DNA of 64,000 nucleotides, from the NCBI GenBank assembly GCA_003278255.1, contig QCFZ01000002.1:124001-188000 (forward strand), in the 5' to 3' direction. Of this stretch, positions 29,911-38,673 are shown piece by piece. Position numbers and translations under genes: made by a program. The notes below the pieces were generated by a model. It saw only the letters and a list, made by a program, of their open reading frames with translations. It did not search any database and was not told where the DNA came from. The stretch is from Prochlorococcus sp. AG-363-O15. Lineage in GTDB: Bacteria; Cyanobacteriota; Cyanobacteriia; PCC-6307; Cyanobiaceae. Positions within the stretch are counted from its first letter, which is position 1, and each line of letters opens with the position of its first letter.

Positions 29911-30531
29911 TTATTCATTTGGATACCCAGCTTGTTCAAGCATGCCTTTGCTACTTGGAATAGTATCTGATCTTCTTGGATCTACTTCTGTAGCCATGCG
30001 AAGTGCTCTTGCGAAAGCCTTAAAACAGGCTTCCACAATATGGTGAGAATTAATTCCATTCAATTGGTTGATGTGTAAAGTCAGGCCACTGTTATTGACT
30101 AAAGCAATGAAAAATTCTTTTACTAATTCTGTTTCATAAGTCCCAATTCGTTGAGATGGTATTTCTAGACCATAACTAAGATGAGGACGCCCAGAACAAT
30201 CCAGAACAACTTGGACTATTGCTTCATCTAACGGTGCTACAAAATGTCCAAAGCGATTAATGCCTTTCCTATTACCCAAGGCTTTTGATAACGCTTGACC
30301 TAGGGCAATTCCTACATCTTCATTTGTGTGATGGTCATCTATATGAGTATCTCCTTTGGCACTAATTTTCAAGTCAAATAAACCATGACTAGATAATTGG
30401 TGAACCATATGATCTAAGAAAGGTACGCCGGTGGAAACGTCACATTTTCCCGTTCCGTCGAGTCCGAATCGAATTTGAACATCCGTTTCGTTAGTAATGC
30501 GATGAATTTCTCCTTGCCTTGGGGATGTCAT
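29911..30531 (-). CDS. hisB: Imidazoleglycerol-phosphate dehydratase HisB
   Basis: Sixth step of histidine synthesis. 206 residues, the stand-alone plant/cyanobacterial form without the E. coli phosphatase domain. Manganese-binding histidine motifs: [16 protein letters not shown] near residue 40, [15 protein letters not shown] near residue 67, and [15 protein letters not shown] near residue 165. Lies 36 bases downstream of fabI on the same strand. Confidence 0.96.
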   Translation of the reverse strand: MTSPRQGEIHRITNETDVQIRFGLDGTGKCDVSTGVPFLDHMVHQLSSHGLFDLKISAKGDTHIDDHHTNEDVGIALGQALSKALGNRKGINRFGHFVAPLDEAIVQVVLDCSGRPHLSYGLEIPSQRIGTYETELVKEFFIALVNNSGLTLHINQLNGINSHHIVEACFKAFARALRMATEVDPRRSDTIPSSKGMLEQAGYPNE

Positions 30532-30567
30532 GGCATCGATCCAATTAGGGTCATAATTCTCGTTAAA

Positions 30568-31350
30568 TCACATTCCATTAATGCAATAACCAGCATCTAC
30601 GTAAATAGTTTGGCCAGAAATTCCACTTGAGAGATTGCTTAGCAAGAAAGCTGCTGTATTACCTACTTCAGTTTGAGTAACGGTCCTGCGCAAAGGGGCT
30701 TTTTCTTCAACATTGTGGATCATGTCCAAAATCCCTCCAATCGCTGAACTGGCGAGAGTTCTAATAGGACCTGCACTTATTGCATTTACGCGAACTTCAT
30801 TCTCTGGTCCTAGTTCTGCAGAAAGATATCTAACAGAGGCTTCTAATGCGGCTTTCGCTACACCCATGACGTTGTAGTTAGGTATTGCTCTTTCAGAACC
30901 TAAATAAGTAAGAGTAACTACACCTGCGCCTTTGCTAAACAGCGGTTTTGCATGCCTACATAGAGGTGCTAAAGAGTATGCACTGATTTCAAGAGCACGA
31001 GAGAACCCCTCTGCTGTTGTCGCACTGAAGTCACCAATTAATTCTTCTTTGCCAGCAAAGGCAAGACAATGAATCAATCCATCTAGGCGTCCCCAGTCAT
31101 TGTTAATGGTCTCAAAGACAGATTCCATTTGAGAGTTGTCTTGCACGTTTAAGGGCAAGAAAAGACTTGGTTTTAAAGGATTAGTTAGTTCTCGGACTTT
31201 CGTTTCAAAGCGTCCTTTTTCATCTGGTAGGTAAGTGATTCCTAGTTCAGCACCTGCAGCATGTAGTTGTTGGGCTATGCCCCACGCTATTGAGCGGTTG
31301 TTGGCGATACCTGTGACGAGTATCTTTTTGCCGCTTAGATCGAGAAGCAT
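30568..31350 (-). CDS. fabI: Enoyl-[acyl-carrier-protein] reductase FabI
   Basis: NADH-dependent last reduction of each fatty-acid elongation cycle. 260 residues from the ATG ending at 31350 (MLLDLSGKKILVTGIANNRS), the usual length; the open frame runs 17 codons further upstream. Seen: the modified Rossmann motif GIANNRSIAWGIA, and the catalytic Tyr-x6-Lys pattern in VTLTYLGSERAIPNYNVMGVAKAALE. Likely co-transcribed with hisB. Confidence 0.95.
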   Translation of the reverse strand: MLLDLSGKKILVTGIANNRSIAWGIAQQLHAAGAELGITYLPDEKGRFETKVRELTNPLKPSLFLPLNVQDNSQMESVFETINNDWGRLDGLIHCLAFAGKEELIGDFSATTAEGFSRALEISAYSLAPLCRHAKPLFSKGAGVVTLTYLGSERAIPNYNVMGVAKAALEASVRYLSAELGPENEVRVNAISAGPIRTLASSAIGGILDMIHNVEEKAPLRRTVTQTEVGNTAAFLLSNLSSGISGQTIYVDAGYCINGM

Positions 31351-31564
31351 CTGAACAAAGTACTTGAGGACGTTTTCATAATTCTCACCCATGCCATGCA
31401 AAATCTTTAAATATGGGGCTTTCGCTCCAATCGAGTTTTGCTAGGTCTGCTTTAAGGGGAGTTAAATAATGAAGGTTGAGGTGCAACCATCATTTTCTTC
31501 AATTGGGATTTTACAAATTCATGGTTATTAAATCTCAGGCATTATTAAATTGGGTAATTAGTTT

Positions 31565-32194
31565 ATGACGCTTACTGAATCAAATATGTTGCCACTTGGC
31601 ACAAAATTGCCTTTTTTTGAGCTTGAAGTGGTTCCAGGGACTGGCTTTTCACTAGATACTGGCGAGCTTTCTCCTGTCAAAATTAAGAGCCTTGATCTCA
31701 GCATCAAGCCAGTTCTATTGATGCTTCTATGTACTCATTGTCCCTTTGTAAGGCATATTGAAGTTGAGATTTCACGATTGACTAATGATTATGGTGAATT
31801 GATTCAGTTTTTAGGGATAGCAAGTAATAGTTTGATTACCCATCCACAAGATGGACCTAAAGAGTTAGCTCAACAAGCTAGGAATAGAGATTGGCGATTC
31901 CCATATTTATTAGATCAAGATCAAAGTCTTGCGAAGGACCTTCAAGCAGCTTGCACTCCTGATTTCTTTTTATTTGCTCCTATGGAGAATGGAGAACAAC
32001 AACTGAAATATAGGGGTCAGTTGGATAGCAGCAGACCAAGCAACAATTTTCCATCAAACGGGGAGGATCTGCGTTCTGCTTTGGATTTAGTCATCAATGG
32101 AAAGACTGTTTTTTCAAACCAGAAGCCCTCTATAGGCTGCAATATCAAATGGCATCCGGGTCAAGAGCCCCTTTGGTTCTCTCATCCTTCATAG
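31565..32194 (+). CDS. Thioredoxin-fold protein (AhpC/TSA-like, CxxC)
   Basis: 209 residues with a thioredoxin fold. The redox motif is CTHCPFVRHIE near residue 57, with two cysteines in C-x-x-C spacing, unlike classic one-cysteine peroxiredoxins. The C-terminal part, LDQDQSLAKDLQAACTPDFFLFAPMENG, has the cis-proline TP context, and RGQLDSSRPSN near residue 151 fits the AhpC-TSA-like group of small oxidoreductases. No signal peptide is seen. The partner is unknown. It begins after a 214-base gap that likely holds the fabI and own promoters. Confidence 0.86.
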   Translation: MTLTESNMLPLGTKLPFFELEVVPGTGFSLDTGELSPVKIKSLDLSIKPVLLMLLCTHCPFVRHIEVEISRLTNDYGELIQFLGIASNSLITHPQDGPKELAQQARNRDWRFPYLLDQDQSLAKDLQAACTPDFFLFAPMENGEQQLKYRGQLDSSRPSNNFPSNGEDLRSALDLVINGKTVFSNQKPSIGCNIKWHPGQEPLWFSHPS

Positions 32195-32207
32195 TCTTGA
32201 AGTTGTA

Positions 32208-33461
32208 ATGCTTCCATCTGGGACGCTTAAGGTGCCTTCTATGCAAGTGCCTCCATTTAGCCTTTCTCAACAAATTGCCGAATTGGGATCTGACCTGGAT
32301 TCAGCAGTTTTGAATGTCCTTCACAGTGGACAATACATAGGTGGGATTGAAATTGAGAACTTTGAAACTGCTTTTGCTAGCAGTATCGAAGTCCCGTATG
32401 CAGTTGGCTGTAATAGTGGAACTGATGCATTGATATTGGCTCTAAGAGCTTTAGAGATTGGTATTGGTGATGAAGTAATAACCTCTTCATTTAGTTTTTT
32501 TGCAACTGCAGAGGCAATTAGTGCTGTAGGGGCTAAGCCAGTTTTTGTAGATGTTGATCCAGATACTTACCTCATCGATATTCAATTAGTAGAAGCTGCA
32601 ATTACATCTTCTACTAAAGCGCTTCTTCCAGTGCATTTGTTTGGATGTCCAGTAGATATGGATCAGATAATTACCTTGGCAAAGAAATATAAATTGAAAG
32701 TAATAGAAGACTGTGCTCAAGCTGCGGGTGCAGTTTGGAATGGTCGTCCAGTAGGCAGTTGGGGAGATATCGGTTGTTATAGTTTTTTCCCTACCAAAAA
32801 CTTAGGGGCTGCCGGCGATGCAGGAGCAATAACTACTCATGACCAAAACATTGCAAAACTTATTCGTGAATTAGCTGTTCATGGAATGCCTAAGAGATAT
32901 ATACATACAAATCTGGGTTACAATAGTAGATTAGATGCTTTGCAGGCTGCTGTTTTAAATGTAAAATTACCAAAGCTAAAAAAATGGATTCAACAGCGCA
33001 AGAAAATATCTGAGTATTATCAAAAAATGTTAAATAATTTATCCTGCTTAAAACTCCCTTCAAATAGTAGTCAAATTAATAGTTTGCATGCATGGAATCA
33101 ATTTGTAATTAGGATAATAGATTTTCCTGATAAAACCTTTCATTCAAATAAAGAATTTAGTTTAGAGGTGAATGAATATGGATTAAAAGTTGGAGTGGGA
33201 AGAGATTGGCTTAAAGAGAATCTTAGTAAGGCAGGGGTTAATACTATTATTTATTATCCAATACCTATACATCTTCAGCCTGCGTATAAATCATTTGGAT
33301 ATAAGCCTGGGCACTTGCCTGTGACAGAAAAACTATGTGGAGAAGTTTTAAGCCTTCCTATCTTCCCAGAGTTGACAATCGACCATCAAGATAAAGTAGT
33401 TAATGAAATTACAACATTATTGAAAGAGACTAGTTATGATGAGGTGAAAGTAGTTGTTTGA
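32208..33461 (+). CDS. DegT/DnrJ/EryC1/StrS family aminotransferase
   Basis: 417 residues (405 if it begins at the ATG at 32241, MQVPPFSLS). PLP-binding lysine is Lys197 in SFFPTKNLGAAGDAGAI; the aspartate preceding it is in VIEDCAQAAGA near residue 167; the sugar-aminotransferase loop YNSRLDALQAAVLNVKL is near residue 240. These enzymes aminate keto-sugar nucleotides for surface glycans. No nucleotide-sugar gene is adjacent; it follows the thioredoxin-fold gene at 13 bases, so a non-glycan role is possible. Confidence 0.9.
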   Translation: MLPSGTLKVPSMQVPPFSLSQQIAELGSDLDSAVLNVLHSGQYIGGIEIENFETAFASSIEVPYAVGCNSGTDALILALRALEIGIGDEVITSSFSFFATAEAISAVGAKPVFVDVDPDTYLIDIQLVEAAITSSTKALLPVHLFGCPVDMDQIITLAKKYKLKVIEDCAQAAGAVWNGRPVGSWGDIGCYSFFPTKNLGAAGDAGAITTHDQNIAKLIRELAVHGMPKRYIHTNLGYNSRLDALQAAVLNVKLPKLKKWIQQRKKISEYYQKMLNNLSCLKLPSNSSQINSLHAWNQFVIRIIDFPDKTFHSNKEFSLEVNEYGLKVGVGRDWLKENLSKAGVNTIIYYPIPIHLQPAYKSFGYKPGHLPVTEKLCGEVLSLPIFPELTIDHQDKVVNEITTLLKETSYDEVKVVV

Positions 33462-33482
33462 TCTGTGTTTTCAAAAGCTCTT

Positions 33483-34157
33483 TTAGAAATTAAGAAATTG
33501 ACGAGTTCTGTACCAGGCTGTAATGCTTTTTCCATCAAGTGCTTCATTGCCACTTGACAGGCAATTATCTAATTCATTTGGGGTCATATGTAAGACTTCA
33601 AGATCTTCATCTTCGTCTCCTTCTGGCCTGTCTGTCATCTCGCTAAGGCCTCTTGCCAGGAAAATGTGTATTACTTCATTAGAATAGCCAGGGCAAGGAA
33701 GCATCTCGCCTAAAGCATCCCATTTAGTTGCTATATAACCAGCTTCTTCTGCTAGTTCTCTTTTCATAGATGTAAGAGGATCTTCGCCTTGCTCAAGAGT
33801 CCCTGCTGGAAATTCAAGAATTCTGCGAGCTACAGCAAAACGGTATTGTCTAAGGACCACAATATGTCCATCGTTTGTTATTGGAACAGCTAAAGAAGCT
33901 CCTGGGTGTTTAATTACTCCAAAAGTTCCTTTGATGCCAATTGGTAATTCAATTTTGTTTATTTCAAAACGTATTTTGCGAGCATTTAGAAAAGCTTTGG
34001 TTTCTAAAACTAAAGAAGGCTCAGGAGGGGGTAAGGGCACGATAGAGAGCGGATTTAGTGGATTTACAGGATGACTCTTTAATGTGTTTTTGGAAGTTAA
34101 TAGCGAAAATAATTTACTCAGGCCAATCAAGTTGGGGTGCAATTCGTTTAGGGACAA
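33483..34157 (-). CDS. NUDIX hydrolase, ADP-ribose pyrophosphatase-like
   Basis: Up to 224 residues. The complete Nudix box is visible: GTLEQGEDPLTSMKRELAEEAGY (G-x5-E-x7-RE-x2-EE-x-G). It cleaves nucleoside diphosphates linked to another moiety, probably ADP-ribose by overall similarity; the exact substrate is not known. The N-terminal 40 residues are Pro-rich and unlike the family, and the frame begins with TTG inside folK (44-base overlap). A GTG at 34040 (VPLPPPEPSL) would be a plausible alternative start and give about 185 residues. Confidence 0.85.
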   Translation of the reverse strand: MSLNELHPNLIGLSKLFSLLTSKNTLKSHPVNPLNPLSIVPLPPPEPSLVLETKAFLNARKIRFEINKIELPIGIKGTFGVIKHPGASLAVPITNDGHIVVLRQYRFAVARRILEFPAGTLEQGEDPLTSMKRELAEEAGYIATKWDALGEMLPCPGYSNEVIHIFLARGLSEMTDRPEGDEDEDLEVLHMTPNELDNCLSSGNEALDGKSITAWYRTRQFLNF

Positions 34158-34662
34158 CTCCTGTAGTAGTTAAAGCTGCTGCAAGTGGAACTACTACAAA
34201 TTTACGTTCAATTAATCTTGGATGAGGAAGTGTGAGCTGTTTATGTTGCAAGTGAAATGCGCCCCAAGCAAGTATGTCAAGGTCGAGGGACCTCGGACCC
34301 CATCTAATTAAAGAGGATTGACGGTCTCTTCCAAATTCCTTCTCTAAAGCAAGCAATTTATTTAGTAATTCCAATCCAGCTTTTTCAGAAGGTTCTATTG
34401 CACAAATTTTTTTGCCATCCACTACTAGCACTGCATTTAAATATTTGGGTTGTTGGTCAGGTCCGCCCTCAGGTTCAGTCTCAAATAATGGCGACCAACG
34501 TAAACGTAGGTCCTCAGGCATATAGGTTTTGTTATTCCTTCTTTCTAAGGAGGATTCAATCCAATCTTTGAGCAATCTTTCCAATTTTGGTCTTACTGCT
34601 TTTAGGGTGGAGGCAGGAGATCCAAATTTGCTAGGTAGATTTGAACCAAGTGCTATGGCCAG
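34114..34662 (-). CDS. folK: HPPK FolK with a probable non-ATG start
   Basis: 2-amino-4-hydroxy-6-hydroxymethyldihydropteridine pyrophosphokinase, a folate-pathway kinase. The conserved N-terminal core IALGSNLPSKFG lies upstream of the first standard-start frame (34584, TTG), so the gene must start higher. The only codons close to it are CTG at 34660-34662 (LAIALGSN), or ATA/ATC, since there is no ATG, GTG or TTG between the upstream TGA stop (34738-34740) and this motif. The body shows RWGPRSLDLDILAWG and LPHPRLIERKFVVVPLA. 182 residues from CTG. It overlaps the NUDIX frame by 44 bases. Confidence 0.85.
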   Translation of the reverse strand: MAIALGSNLPSKFGSPASTLKAVRPKLERLLKDWIESSLERRNNKTYMPEDLRLRWSPLFETEPEGGPDQQPKYLNAVLVVDGKKICAIEPSEKAGLELLNKLLALEKEFGRDRQSSLIRWGPRSLDLDILAWGAFHLQHKQLTLPHPRLIERKFVVVPLAAALTTTGVVPKRIAPQLDWPE

Positions 34663-34744
34663 GGTGCTTGGAGTTGGGATTTTCGAGAAAGTGATGGGAT
34701 TATCAGCGAGACTGGCGGAAAGGTAATCGGGAGGCTGTCACTAA

Positions 34745-36895
34745 ATGATTGCAGGAGGATCCATCAACAAACCCACAGACTCAAAAACTTCCGGTCAAGT
34801 CTCTCAAGAAATGGCCAACAGAGCATTTCCTTTGGCGGCGATCACTGGACATGGAACATTAAAATTGGCCTTGATGCTTGCAGCTGTTGATCCAGGCTTA
34901 GGTGGTGTAATTATTGCTGGTGGTCGTGGAACAGGAAAGTCAGTTTTAGCAAGAGCTTTGCACGCTCTTTTACCTCCTATAGATATTCTTGATACTTCTA
35001 AGCTTGAACAAGATCAAAACAATACTTCTCAAGTTCGCTCTGTTGGGAGAAATCTTGACCCTAATTTTCCAGATGAATGGGATGAAGGGACAAGACTTTT
35101 AATTGATAAGACCAATGAATTCTCTATTAAGGAAAAATCTCGACAATCTTTACCGTCTCGAGTAATTCCCGCTCCTTTTGTACAAGTTCCTCTTGGAATT
35201 ACTGAAGATAGGCTTGTAGGAGCAGTAGATGTGACTGCTTCATTAGTTAGCGGGAGTCCAGTTTTTCAACCTGGATTATTAGCAGAGGCACATAGAGGTG
35301 TTCTTTATGTTGATGAGTTGAACTTGCTTGAAGATGGCATTGTCAATCTTTTATTGGCGGCTGTGGGAGCTGGTGAAAATAGAATTGAACGCGAAGGTTT
35401 AAGTCTTAGTCATCCCTGCCGACCGTTATTGCTTGCCACATACAACCCAGAAGAGGGTGCGGTTAGGGATCATTTATTAGATCGGTTTGCAATTGTGTTG
35501 TCTGCTGATCAATTAATAACTAATGAGCAGAGAGTTGAAATTACACAAGCTGCTATTGCTCATGGAGAATCTAGTGGAAGTTTTACGGCAAAGTGGGCTG
35601 ATGAGACAGAGGCGTTGGCCACACAACTGCTTTTAGCTCGTCAATGGCTACCTGATGTACAGATAACTAAAGAACAAATTCAGTATTTAGTAACTGAAGC
35701 TATTCGTGGTGGAGTTGAAGGACATCGTTCTGAGTTATATGCAGTTCGAGTAGCCAAGGCAAATGCGGCTTTATGTGGGAGAGACAAAGTTGAAGCAGAT
35801 GATTTAAAAGTTGCAGTGCGATTGGTTATTGCACCAAGAGCTTTGCAATTGCCACCTCAAGAAGAAGAGCTGGAACCACCTCCACCAGAAGATCAACAAC
35901 AGCCCCCTCCTCCTGATCAACCTCAAGATGAAAATCAAGAAGATGAAAAAGATGAAGATGAAGATGAAGATGATTTAGAGGACCAATCTTCACCACCTAT
36001 TCCAGAAGAATTTATGCTTGATCCAGAAGCTATAGCAATTGACCCAGATCTTTTATTGTTTTCAGCAGCCAAGTCCAAAAGTGGTAATAGTGGCAGTAGA
36101 TCTACGGTTTTAAGTGATAGTCGTGGTAGATATGTGAAGCCTATCCTCCCTCGTGGACCAGTTCGCAGGATTGCTGTAGATGCAACCCTTAGAGCAGCTG
36201 CTCCTTATCAAAAAGCCCGTAGATCTCGAGAGCCTGATCGGACGGTGATTGTTGAAGAAGGTGATTTAAGAGCGAAATTATTGCAAAGGAAGGCAGGTTC
36301 TTTAGTCGTTTTTTTAGTAGATGCCAGTGGATCAATGGCTTTAAACCGGATGCAAGGTGCAAAAGGAGCTGTAATTCGATTATTAACTGAGGCATATGAA
36401 AATAGAGATGAGGTTTCTTTGATTCCTTTTAGAGGAGAACAGGCAGAGGTCTTGTTGCCGCCTACTCGATCTATTACGGCAGCGAAAAGACGATTGGAAG
36501 TTATGCCATGTGGCGGCGGTTCTCCTCTAGCTCATGGATTAACTCAAGCTGCCAGAGTTGGAGCGAATGCATTAGCTACTGGAGATCTTGGTCAAGTTGT
36601 TGTGGTTGCAATAACTGATGGGAGAGGAAATGTTCCTTTAAGTAAATCTCTTGGACAGCCTGAATTAGAAGGAGAGGAGACAGTTGATTTAAAGCAAGAA
36701 GTTCTTGATGTAGCTACTAGATATAGGACTTTAGGAATCAAATTATTAGTGATAGATACTGAACGTAAGTTTATTGGTAGCGGCATGGGAAAAGATTTAG
36801 CCGAAGCTGCAGGAGGTAAATATGTTCAATTGCCAAAGGCTACTGATCAAGCAATAGCTGCAATTGCAATGGATGCAATACAAGCAGTAAGTTAA
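34745..36895 (+). CDS. chlD: Magnesium chelatase subunit D
   Basis: Subunit of the ATP-driven complex that inserts Mg2+ into protoporphyrin IX at the chlorophyll branch point. 716 residues. N-terminal AAA-like region has [19 protein letters not shown] near residue 59 and [23 protein letters not shown] Pro- and Glu/Asp-rich linker follows (residues about 376-425). The C-terminal von Willebrand A domain has the MIDAS start [14 protein letters not shown] near residue 523 and [11 protein letters not shown]. The first ATG is used; the [11 protein letters not shown] at residue 23 is an alternative. Divergent from folK. Confidence 0.96.
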   Translation: MIAGGSINKPTDSKTSGQVSQEMANRAFPLAAITGHGTLKLALMLAAVDPGLGGVIIAGGRGTGKSVLARALHALLPPIDILDTSKLEQDQNNTSQVRSVGRNLDPNFPDEWDEGTRLLIDKTNEFSIKEKSRQSLPSRVIPAPFVQVPLGITEDRLVGAVDVTASLVSGSPVFQPGLLAEAHRGVLYVDELNLLEDGIVNLLLAAVGAGENRIEREGLSLSHPCRPLLLATYNPEEGAVRDHLLDRFAIVLSADQLITNEQRVEITQAAIAHGESSGSFTAKWADETEALATQLLLARQWLPDVQITKEQIQYLVTEAIRGGVEGHRSELYAVRVAKANAALCGRDKVEADDLKVAVRLVIAPRALQLPPQEEELEPPPPEDQQQPPPPDQPQDENQEDEKDEDEDEDDLEDQSSPPIPEEFMLDPEAIAIDPDLLLFSAAKSKSGNSGSRSTVLSDSRGRYVKPILPRGPVRRIAVDATLRAAAPYQKARRSREPDRTVIVEEGDLRAKLLQRKAGSLVVFLVDASGSMALNRMQGAKGAVIRLLTEAYENRDEVSLIPFRGEQAEVLLPPTRSITAAKRRLEVMPCGGGSPLAHGLTQAARVGANALATGDLGQVVVVAITDGRGNVPLSKSLGQPELEGEETVDLKQEVLDVATRYRTLGIKLLVIDTERKFIGSGMGKDLAEAAGGKYVQLPKATDQAIAAIAMDAIQAVS

Positions 36896-36905
36896 TGGAT
36901 TAATT

Positions 36906-37775
36906 TTAACGCTTTAATTCACTCGTTTGGACTGGATATAGTTCATTAAAGAATTCTCCAAGGCCTATGGTTACACTCCTTATAGCACTCATTAATTCTT
37001 CGTCTTCCATTATCTTGCCCATATCACTTCCTAGATTATCCACTTTTTTGGTAATAGATCTTGTAGATTTCGCGGTTTGAATAATATCGTTGAGAGTATT
37101 TGGATTGTCTATTGCAGCAAGAATATTATTTACATGCTCAGTAGCTTGATTTAGATGTGTAATTATTGGTTCAGCTCTGGCAACTTCATCTTTTACTTGA
37201 AGAATTAATTCGTCCAGATTTTTTTGAGTTAAATCAAATTGCTTTGTTGATTGAACTAGATTGGAAACGATATCTTTTTTGTCTGCCTTTTGTAGCATTC
37301 GTTCTAGCTCTTCTGTAAGAGTGGAGATGCTCATTAATGGTTTTCCTTTGATTTTTGCTCCATGACATAACACTTTGCTTTCAAGGCAATCTTTGGATCT
37401 AGGGAGTGGAGCTTTCTCTGTAAGTGGGCTTCCTAAACTTAATAATGAAACCTGAACATCTCCACCTAATAGAGAGCTATTAGAGACTTTTGCTATAACT
37501 GGAATAGGCAGGCTAAGTTCAGCATCATTGATGTCTAGGGTTGCTTCTATTGCATTTGGAGTAACTTTTATTTTTCCAATTGATCCAACAAGGATGCCTC
37601 TATAAGTCACAGGAGATCTCTCTGCTAGCCCAGCCGCATTTTCAAAACTTGCGGTTATGTTCCAAGTCGATCGACTGAGTTTGACTCCGCGAAGCCAAAG
37701 CATTGATCCTGCAAGAGCGACTATTCCTCCAAGAATGGAGAAGCCGACAATGGCATCACGAAAACTGCGACGCAT
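36906..37775 (-). CDS. MCE/MlaD family protein
   Basis: 289 residues. One N-terminal membrane anchor (residues about 9-27, IVGFSILGGIVALAGSMLWL) leads into an MCE domain: ITASFENAAGLAERSPVTYRGILVGSIGKIKVT. The C-terminal part is helical with heptad-like repeats. MlaD-like proteins bind lipids in inter-membrane transport between inner and outer membrane (or envelope to thylakoid). It lies 5 bases downstream of the ATPase gene, an obvious pair. The membrane permease partner (MlaE-like) is not in the window. Confidence 0.9.
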   Translation of the reverse strand: MRRSFRDAIVGFSILGGIVALAGSMLWLRGVKLSRSTWNITASFENAAGLAERSPVTYRGILVGSIGKIKVTPNAIEATLDINDAELSLPIPVIAKVSNSSLLGGDVQVSLLSLGSPLTEKAPLPRSKDCLESKVLCHGAKIKGKPLMSISTLTEELERMLQKADKKDIVSNLVQSTKQFDLTQKNLDELILQVKDEVARAEPIITHLNQATEHVNNILAAIDNPNTLNDIIQTAKSTRSITKKVDNLGSDMGKIMEDEELMSAIRSVTIGLGEFFNELYPVQTSELKR

Positions 37776-37780
37776 GGCAA

Positions 37781-38548
37781 TTAATTATCAGCAGGTTGCA
37801 TAGGTCCGTGAAGACTACCTGTGCGGAACTGTTCAACATAATGATTATCACTTTGCCGGAACTCTTCAATAGAGCCATCCCATCGAAACTTTCCTCCATA
37901 AAGCATTAAGACTCTGCTGGCTGAACGTTCAATGGTGCTACGGACATGGCTAACAATTATTGAACAGCCCTTAGCAACTTTAGTTGTTTTTACAATTAGA
38001 TCTTCTATTCTTGTGCAAGCCATAGGATCTAGACCAGCAGTTGGTTCATCATATAAAAGTAAAGGCATTTCATCGTTTTTTTTATATGGATCATTAATTA
38101 GTGCCCTTGCAAAACTAACTCTTTTTTGCATGCCACCACTAAGTTGACCGGGAAATTTATCTGCTACATCGTAAAGTCCAACTTCTTCAAGGCAAGTCGA
38201 TACAAGGTTTTGGATATTTTTGTGACTTAGTTCCCCAGATCTCATTAGTAGAAAACCTACATTTTCTTCAACAGTTAAAGAAGCTAAAAGTGCAGGATTT
38301 TGGAAAACCAAACGGACGTCTGGTGGATAACTCTGATCTAGCCTCAAATAAACTTGATTTTTTCCAAATAAATTTAAGTCGCCGCTTGTAGGCAATATTA
38401 GACCTGCCAAAAGTCTTAGAACGGTCGATTTCCCGCAGCCGGAAGGGCCAACAATTGCGAGCCTTTCCCCTGGCTGCATTTTTAGGTTGACCTTATTCAA
38501 TACTGGGACGGAGCCCCATTGCATTGTTAGATCTTGCATCTCGACCAC
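37781..38548 (-). CDS. ABC transporter ATPase, MlaF/lipid-transport type
   Basis: 255 residues from the GTG at 38548 (VVEMQDLTMQWGSVPVLN). The longer frame starting at 38707 would overlap the divergent YvcK-like gene by 34 bases and has a non-conserved N terminus, so it is less likely. Walker A GPSGCGKST, signature LSGGMQKRV and Walker B LLLYDEPTAGLD are intact, and the H-loop IVSHVRSTIERSA follows. Its partner MCE protein follows 5 bases downstream, pointing to lipid transport; in plants the equivalent set is TGD1-2-3. Confidence 0.9.
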   Translation of the reverse strand: MVEMQDLTMQWGSVPVLNKVNLKMQPGERLAIVGPSGCGKSTVLRLLAGLILPTSGDLNLFGKNQVYLRLDQSYPPDVRLVFQNPALLASLTVEENVGFLLMRSGELSHKNIQNLVSTCLEEVGLYDVADKFPGQLSGGMQKRVSFARALINDPYKKNDEMPLLLYDEPTAGLDPMACTRIEDLIVKTTKVAKGCSIIVSHVRSTIERSASRVLMLYGGKFRWDGSIEEFRQSDNHYVEQFRTGSLHGPMQPADN

Positions 38549-38673
38549 AGGCGTGGTTTGAGGCACGATTGCTCCGAAAATGACGAGGACAATCACATCT
38601 TGCCCAGGATGTGCAACTTGGGAAGTTTCCGTAGAGTTCCTCAACGAACTAAGGTCAAGTTGTTCTTGCAGGT

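Noticed and set aside
34529-34726. Plus-strand frame of 65 codons opposite the folK start
   Set aside because: It is antisense to the conserved FolK N terminus (IALGSNLPSKFG), which is clearly the real coding strand.
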